Positions 59,858-64,000 of a stretch of 64,000 nucleotides of DNA are shown here, piece after piece. The DNA comes from Alphaproteobacteria bacterium (GTDB lineage Bacteria > Pseudomonadota > Alphaproteobacteria > Micavibrionales > Micavibrionaceae): NCBI GenBank assembly GCA_016794145.1, contig JAEUKP010000012.1, positions 1-64,000 of the forward strand, given 5' to 3'. The stretch's first letter is position 1, and the number at the start of each line of letters is the position of its first letter. The translations under genes and the position numbers were made by a program. The notes beneath the pieces were generated by a model that did no database searches, was not told the origin of the DNA, and saw only the letters and a program-made list of their open reading frames with translations.

Positions 59858-60627
59858 CCCATAAAATTGAATTAAAAAATGTTATAAAATCCTTTGGTCC
59901 TAAAAAGGTTTTACAAGGTGTTGATCTCGCTGTGCCCCAAGGATCTTCAATGGTTATTATTGGCGGGTCGGGGACCGGAAAATCTGTTGCTTTGAAATGT
60001 ATTTTAGGATTGATCAAGCCGGATGCAGGATCGTCAATTTTAATAGATGGTCATGAAACAGTCGGGGTCGGGGCCAGGGAACGTGACGGATTTATGCGTA
60101 AATTCGGCATGTTGTTTCAAGGTGGGGCTTTGTTTGATTCTTTGCCTGTATGGCACAATGTTGCTTTTGGTTTGATACACGGAAAAGAAGACGTAAATAA
60201 AGAAGCCGCTAAAATTCTGGCTATTGAAAAATTGGATGCGGTTGGGCTTGGAAAAAATGTTGCAGATCTGTACCCGGCTGAGTTGTCCGGGGGGATGCAG
60301 AAAAGGGTTTCTCTGGCCCGCGCGATTGCAACAAATCCTGAAATCATTTTCTTTGATGAGCCTACGACAGGTCTTGATCCGATTATGGCGGATGTCATCA
60401 ATGATTTAATTGTCAAATGTGTCAAGGAATTGGGGGCAACCGCAATTACAATTACACATGACATGGCCTCTGCGCGCAAGATCGCGGATCATATCGCGAT
60501 GATTCATATGGGTAAAATCATTTGGACAGGTGCTATTGCCGAAATGGATAAATGTGATAATCCATATGTTGATCAATTTATCCATGGGCGTGCGAACGGG
60601 CCCATTACAGATGCCATACCCGCCTGA
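59854..60627 (+). CDS. mlaF: Phospholipid transport ABC ATPase MlaF
   Basis: The ATPase of the MlaFEDB complex. Walker A IIGGSGTGKSVALK, the Q-loop FQGGALFDSLPVW typical of MlaF, signature AELSGGMQKRVSLARAIA, Walker B IFFDEPTTGLDPIMAD and switch His ITHDMASARKI are all present. Length 257 is normal. It is co-translated with mlaE. Downstream on the opposite strand begins the array of paralogous exported genes; mlaD is not seen, and mlaA/mlaC lie 8-10 kb upstream. Confidence 0.95.
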   Translation: MTHKIELKNVIKSFGPKKVLQGVDLAVPQGSSMVIIGGSGTGKSVALKCILGLIKPDAGSSILIDGHETVGVGARERDGFMRKFGMLFQGGALFDSLPVWHNVAFGLIHGKEDVNKEAAKILAIEKLDAVGLGKNVADLYPAELSGGMQKRVSLARAIATNPEIIFFDEPTTGLDPIMADVINDLIVKCVKELGATAITITHDMASARKIADHIAMIHMGKIIWTGAIAEMDKCDNPYVDQFIHGRANGPITDAIPA

Positions 60628-60669
60628 TAGATTGCGTTATTATAATCAGAAGTGTAAGCAGAGATTATA

Positions 60670-62688
60670 TCATTTATATTTTGTGACGTAACCGCTTTCA
60701 TCCGCACGGCTTGTGGGTCTTTGTAATTTTGCATTTAATAAGACAGATAAAAGCATCTCGCGGCGGCGCAGACTCTCAAGGAAGTCTCGGTCCTGTTGCA
60801 ACTCAATGGCTTTCATCGCAACACGTTGACGGTCAATATTGGCTTCGCTTTCATATAAATTGGCGTAAAAAGCAGGGTTTTGGAATAGTTTCTTTGTTAG
60901 AACTTCCATTTGTGCGAAATAGCTGGGGTTTGCTCCTAATAATTTTTCTGCGGATGTTGCATCAAGGCCCAATTGTTTAATCATTTCTTTCATATAATTT
61001 GTGGCTTGTGCTGTTGATTGGGCTTTTTCACCTATCAAAGCCCCGAAACTATTTGCCGTGACTGTTTTCATCGCGGATAAAGATCTGATGTTCTGGGCTT
61101 GATCAGAGTTACTATGAGGGTCAAAAGCAGAGGATTCGGATGACATCATCAGGGGTGTCATTGATAGATTATCGAATAATGCGATAACCGCTTGTTTATC
61201 ATTTGTTATGGCTGAGTCTGAAAAGTCAGCATTTAGAGTCAAAGGAAGATCAAAGACCCGTGTAAAATCAACATCGCGGTTATGAAGAAGGTCCGATGTC
61301 AGGCTTAATCCTTCGCAATATCCATCAAGGAAGTTGTTATTGTCTCGTGTGACACAATATTTCTCTTTAAAATTGTCAAGAACAAGTGGAAGGGTCCGAA
61401 TCGGATCGGCAGAGATAGTGCCCTCTTTCTGAGTATATCTATCCAGCAAAATTTTGCTCAATGCCATCTGGTTTTTCTTTGCGACAGCATCAGCACTTGC
61501 AATAGAGCGTGTCATTGTCCCGAATCTGCACACAGCATCGCTTGCTGTATAATTCTTTAACGTACGGACAGTTGATATTTGTAAAGCACGTAATGTATCA
61601 AGATATGTCCGGACATCTAGAAAAGCACCTAATGTCGCAATTTTCATTGTCATTGTATTGCGGTCAGAGTCCGAAATATTTTTAACCCCGCCAACATAGG
61701 TCGCATTGTAATCGTTGGATGTAAAACTGGGGCCTGCTGCGACGATATCAGGCAGAATAAGAACCGATTCCGTATCAAGTTGTCCTTGGACGATATAGGG
61801 GATTTTCGGCTTTTCTTTTTTATTGTCCTCTTGTGTTCCTGCACCTGGTTTATTTTTATGTGGGCTTAAAATATAAGGCGTTGATTTATGCGGAGTTTCC
61901 TGATTTTGAATATAGGGAATGGAATTCTTATTTTCCGGTGTTCCCTTTTCTGGTGTTCCCTGAATCCCTTGACGGCGAAGAATAGGGAGGACAGTTCCCT
62001 TTTCTTTTTTCTCTGGAATGGCGACAGGGGCGGGCGTGAAAACCGGTTGGCTTAAAATGGTTAAAGTAATCGGCGTTGACGGAAGGATCATTCTGGGGCA
62101 ACAAATTTCCGTTGCATTGACAATGCTTGCTGTGAGTGCAGAACGACCAGATGCCATTTGTTCGGCAGTTCTGGTTTGTGACGCCACATACCCTTCAAGA
62201 CCCGCAAAGCGTAGGGCTCCGGTTTCGCTCCCTGCAAGATTGAATGCAAGTGTGCCATATTTTCCGATATGTCCTGAAATGCGTGCAATTGATTCTTTGA
62301 CGTTATATTTGAATTCGAGATGATTCGAAGGGTAATTTTTGGCAAGCCCTTTTTCATAGGGCGGAATGTCTAATGAGAATTTCAGATTTGTAAAAGAGGC
62401 ATACTGTAAATTTGAAAATAGAAATTGCCCTTTTGCATCCGCTTTTGTTGTAATTGTTTGTTCAGGTCCGGTAGAAAGAGATATCTGGGAAAAGGGGTTT
62501 GCGCCGTTTCCTTCGACAGTTAATAAAGCTTTTTGATCGTCTGGAACAACGGCATAGCCAGATGCCGGACCGTTCATCATTCCAAGGCACAACAAGAGCG
62601 ACCCTGCGCCAATAGCCAGAATCTCTTTTTTTGTGTTCCCAAGATTTAAACGCATTTTATTCAATGTGTTATTCCTAACGTTCTTCAT
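60670..62688 (-). CDS. Long member of an unknown exported paralogous family
   Basis: A 672-residue protein. After a basic head comes a hydrophobic helix (about residues 23-40), a periplasmic domain with a carboxypeptidase-regulatory-like or Big-like strand pattern (TTKADAKGQFLFSNLQYAS, about 70-95), a Pro/Lys-rich linker (about 225-310) and a helical C-terminal half (about 330-670). That half is homologous to the 402-residue neighbour: LKNYTASDAVCRFGT, KEKYCVTRD, DVDFTRVFDLPLTLNADFSD and SAEKLLGANPSYFAQMEVLT. ATG 62688 is preferred (five bases after the neighbour stop); ATG 62655 is also possible. Function unknown; likely exported and part of an envelope-spanning assembly. Confidence 0.7.
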   Translation of the reverse strand: MKNVRNNTLNKMRLNLGNTKKEILAIGAGSLLLCLGMMNGPASGYAVVPDDQKALLTVEGNGANPFSQISLSTGPEQTITTKADAKGQFLFSNLQYASFTNLKFSLDIPPYEKGLAKNYPSNHLEFKYNVKESIARISGHIGKYGTLAFNLAGSETGALRFAGLEGYVASQTRTAEQMASGRSALTASIVNATEICCPRMILPSTPITLTILSQPVFTPAPVAIPEKKEKGTVLPILRRQGIQGTPEKGTPENKNSIPYIQNQETPHKSTPYILSPHKNKPGAGTQEDNKKEKPKIPYIVQGQLDTESVLILPDIVAAGPSFTSNDYNATYVGGVKNISDSDRNTMTMKIATLGAFLDVRTYLDTLRALQISTVRTLKNYTASDAVCRFGTMTRSIASADAVAKKNQMALSKILLDRYTQKEGTISADPIRTLPLVLDNFKEKYCVTRDNNNFLDGYCEGLSLTSDLLHNRDVDFTRVFDLPLTLNADFSDSAITNDKQAVIALFDNLSMTPLMMSSESSAFDPHSNSDQAQNIRSLSAMKTVTANSFGALIGEKAQSTAQATNYMKEMIKQLGLDATSAEKLLGANPSYFAQMEVLTKKLFQNPAFYANLYESEANIDRQRVAMKAIELQQDRDFLESLRRREMLLSVLLNAKLQRPTSRADESGYVTKYK

Positions 62689-62692
62689 ATTA

Positions 62693-63901
62693 TTAGTTTT
62701 GACGGTTCTGGATATTGTCTTGATAGGTTGCAATTTCCATTTCCAGCAAAAGCGACATCAAAATTTCTGATCGTGCAACGGTCTCGAAAATATCACGTTT
62801 TTGCATCAACCCAAAAGATTGTAGCGCAGCATATTGACGATTAACGTTGGCCGGGGAGTCCATAAGGTTCGCGTAAAACGCAGGGTCTTGATAAAGTTTC
62901 TTTGTTAGGACTTCCATTTGGGCATCATAACTTGGCGCTGTTCCCAAATATTTCTCGGCGTTCGTTGCATCCAACCCCAAAGATTTAAGGACCTCAATCA
63001 TATATGTTTTTGAAGCGGTACCTCCGGCTGATTTTTGTCCAACGATTTGGTTGAAACTGTTTTCGGCAATTCCTCGTTTAGCAACGATCGCGCGTTGATT
63101 CAGATAAGTGGATTGTGTATCGGTTTCGTTGTTCTGTTTTAAAGATTGAGCATTGATCCGGCTGAAAACACTATGCGCATATAGGTTGTTGGCGAGCGCA
63201 ATGATGTCTTTCTCGTCATTTGTTGAATTAGAATCTGTAAAGTCAATATCAAGTGAATTTTTGGTATCAATGGCGCGTGTATAGTTGATATCAATGTTCT
63301 GACGTGCATCTGACGGAGTACCGGTACACATGACCTTCATTCCGCCACCAAAATCCTTTGGGTCGCAATAATCCAACTGGAATTGTTTTAGGCGGGCTTT
63401 TCTGTCTGCATCTTCACCTTCTGCTGATGCTGTTTGCGCTTGTCCTAATTGTCTGTTGATCGATCGCTTCGATAGGACCAACTGTGTTGTTTTGGCTTTT
63501 GATTCTGATAGAGCAAGGCTTCTGGAGAGTGTCCCGAATTTACAGATAGTATCACTTGCCGTGTAGTTCTTGAGTGTATCGGATGAAAGTTCTTGTATCC
63601 CTCGGAGCGATGAGAGTAAATTCTGAACATCCAGAAAAACACCATAGATTACGGTTTCAAATAAAGTTACGTTGCGGTCTTCATCTGCAGAGCTTTTAAG
63701 TGCCGGTTGTAGATTTTGTGACCACCATTCATTATCCATCCAGTTTTTGTGAACTTCGAATTCCTGTTTCAAGGCGTTCTCATAGACTTCGCATGTCGAA
63801 CAGGCATAGGCTGTACGTAAGAATGAGGGCAAGAGAATAAGCCCAAAAGTAAAAAGCGAGAGTATAAATATTTTTTGATTTATATGTTTCATCTTGTCCA
63901 T
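62693..63901 (-). CDS. Second member of the unknown exported paralogous family
   Basis: A 402-residue protein with a signal peptide (ILSLFTFGLILLPSFLRTAYA before CSTCE) and a helical mature part with the family motifs LKNYTASDTICKFGTLSRSL, QLDYCDPKDF, INYTRAIDTKNSLDIDFTDS and NAEKYLGTAPSYDAQMEVLT. The mature part is collinear with the second half of the 672-residue neighbour. Conserved cysteines around residue 114 and 180-200 suggest disulphides. It starts five bases after the stop of a third paralogue (63907), so three genes form one transcript; ATG 63892 is an alternative start with AAAGGA upstream. I do not know the family. Confidence 0.7.
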   Translation of the reverse strand: MDKMKHINQKIFILSLFTFGLILLPSFLRTAYACSTCEVYENALKQEFEVHKNWMDNEWWSQNLQPALKSSADEDRNVTLFETVIYGVFLDVQNLLSSLRGIQELSSDTLKNYTASDTICKFGTLSRSLALSESKAKTTQLVLSKRSINRQLGQAQTASAEGEDADRKARLKQFQLDYCDPKDFGGGMKVMCTGTPSDARQNIDINYTRAIDTKNSLDIDFTDSNSTNDEKDIIALANNLYAHSVFSRINAQSLKQNNETDTQSTYLNQRAIVAKRGIAENSFNQIVGQKSAGGTASKTYMIEVLKSLGLDATNAEKYLGTAPSYDAQMEVLTKKLYQDPAFYANLMDSPANVNRQYAALQSFGLMQKRDIFETVARSEILMSLLLEMEIATYQDNIQNRQN

Positions 63902-63906
63902 ATCCT

Positions 63907-64000
63907 TTATTCTCCCGTCGCCTTTGTTCTTGGAGCTGTGACATTATTTGCAATTTTCCGTGCTTCCAGTTCAACCAGAAGAGCGGCGAGCATTTCAGAA
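63907..64000 (-). CDS. Third paralogue of the exported family, C-terminal end only (partial)
   Basis: The minus strand is open from the right edge to a TAA at 63909-63907 and encodes SEMLAALLVELEARKIANNV and a short tail. This matches the last helix of the two paralogues (SEILMSLLLEMEIATYQDNI and REMLLSVLLNAKLQ), so a further family member precedes them and begins outside the window. It is too short for standard ORF detection. Coupled tightly to the next gene (five bases). Confidence 0.7.
   Translation of the reverse strand, partial: SEMLAALLVELEARKIANNVTAPRTKATGE

Overview
The window reads as one contiguous chromosomal stretch of an alphaproteobacterium of modest GC content (low forties percent by eye). 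The taxonomic call is inference from gene content: AddA/AddB with a trailing thioredoxin, an ATP12-type F1 assembly factor, LptF/LptG after PepA, hibernation factor next to a PtsN-like protein, a heparinase-II/III gene beside rpe, MlaE/MlaF with separate MlaA and MlaC, entericidin, UbiA, and several 'alphaproteobacteria-only' unknowns. The non-canonical pilin-like proteins and the DUF6782-type protein remind me of Micavibrio-like or related host-associated/predatory lineages, but I cannot prove the genus. About 65 genes are densely packed, with many 4-nt overlaps, and both strands are used in blocks of one to six genes.

Layout. 1-9.5 kb: an IS5-type insertion sequence runs off the left edge and has cut phoH; then, mostly on the minus strand, aroE, a lone ClpA/B-type AAA+ domain, serB, rsmB, an ATP12-like factor, an AsmA-like protein, an RluA-family synthase, crcB, nusG and secE. 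9.6-16.2 kb: a three-gene ABC export cassette (adaptor, FtsX-type permease, LolD-type ATPase), a DegP/DegQ protease, murU, tsaE and a ferredoxin-NADP reductase. 16.4-27.1 kb: the accessory part, with a 1207-residue mosaic surface protein that starts like a pilin and ends in two beta-sandwich plus endostatin/DUF1554-like modules, then radA, a divergent EAL protein, heparinase-like, rpe, and three further envelope/pilin-like genes. 27.2-38.9 kb: asd, a receiver-HPt protein, an exported unknown, xseA, murI, hpf, a PtsN paralogue without its phospho-histidine, mnmC, serC, rsmE, a histone-H1-like lysine/alanine repeat protein and trxA. 39-49.4 kb: addA, addB, pepA, lptF, lptG. 49.5-60.6 kb: mlaA, mlaC, ubiA, sdhB, DUF1761, an orphan FlgC-like rod protein, two exported unknowns, a DUF6782-like protein, entericidin, a repeat-rich gap, rsmD, rluB, tadA, mlaE and mlaF. 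60.7-64 kb: a tandem array of at least three paralogous exported proteins of a family I do not recognise, continuing off the right edge.

How it works together: most genes are housekeeping (aromatic and serine/aspartate biosynthesis, rRNA/tRNA modification, recombination repair, outer-membrane lipid and LPS transport, envelope protease). The points that stand out are the surface-exposed proteins (mosaic pilin-like adhesin, pilin-like pair, tandem paralogue array), several proteins that keep a family fold but lose the key residues (Clp pore loop, PtsN histidine, DUF6782 His pair, EAL tail), the breakup of operons that are usually joined (secE-nusG without rplK, tsaE-murU without amgK, sdhB alone, mla genes scattered, no mlaD), and a 0.5-kb gap filled with three kinds of dispersed palindromic repeats. 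No tRNA, rRNA, CRISPR array or complete mobile element was found.
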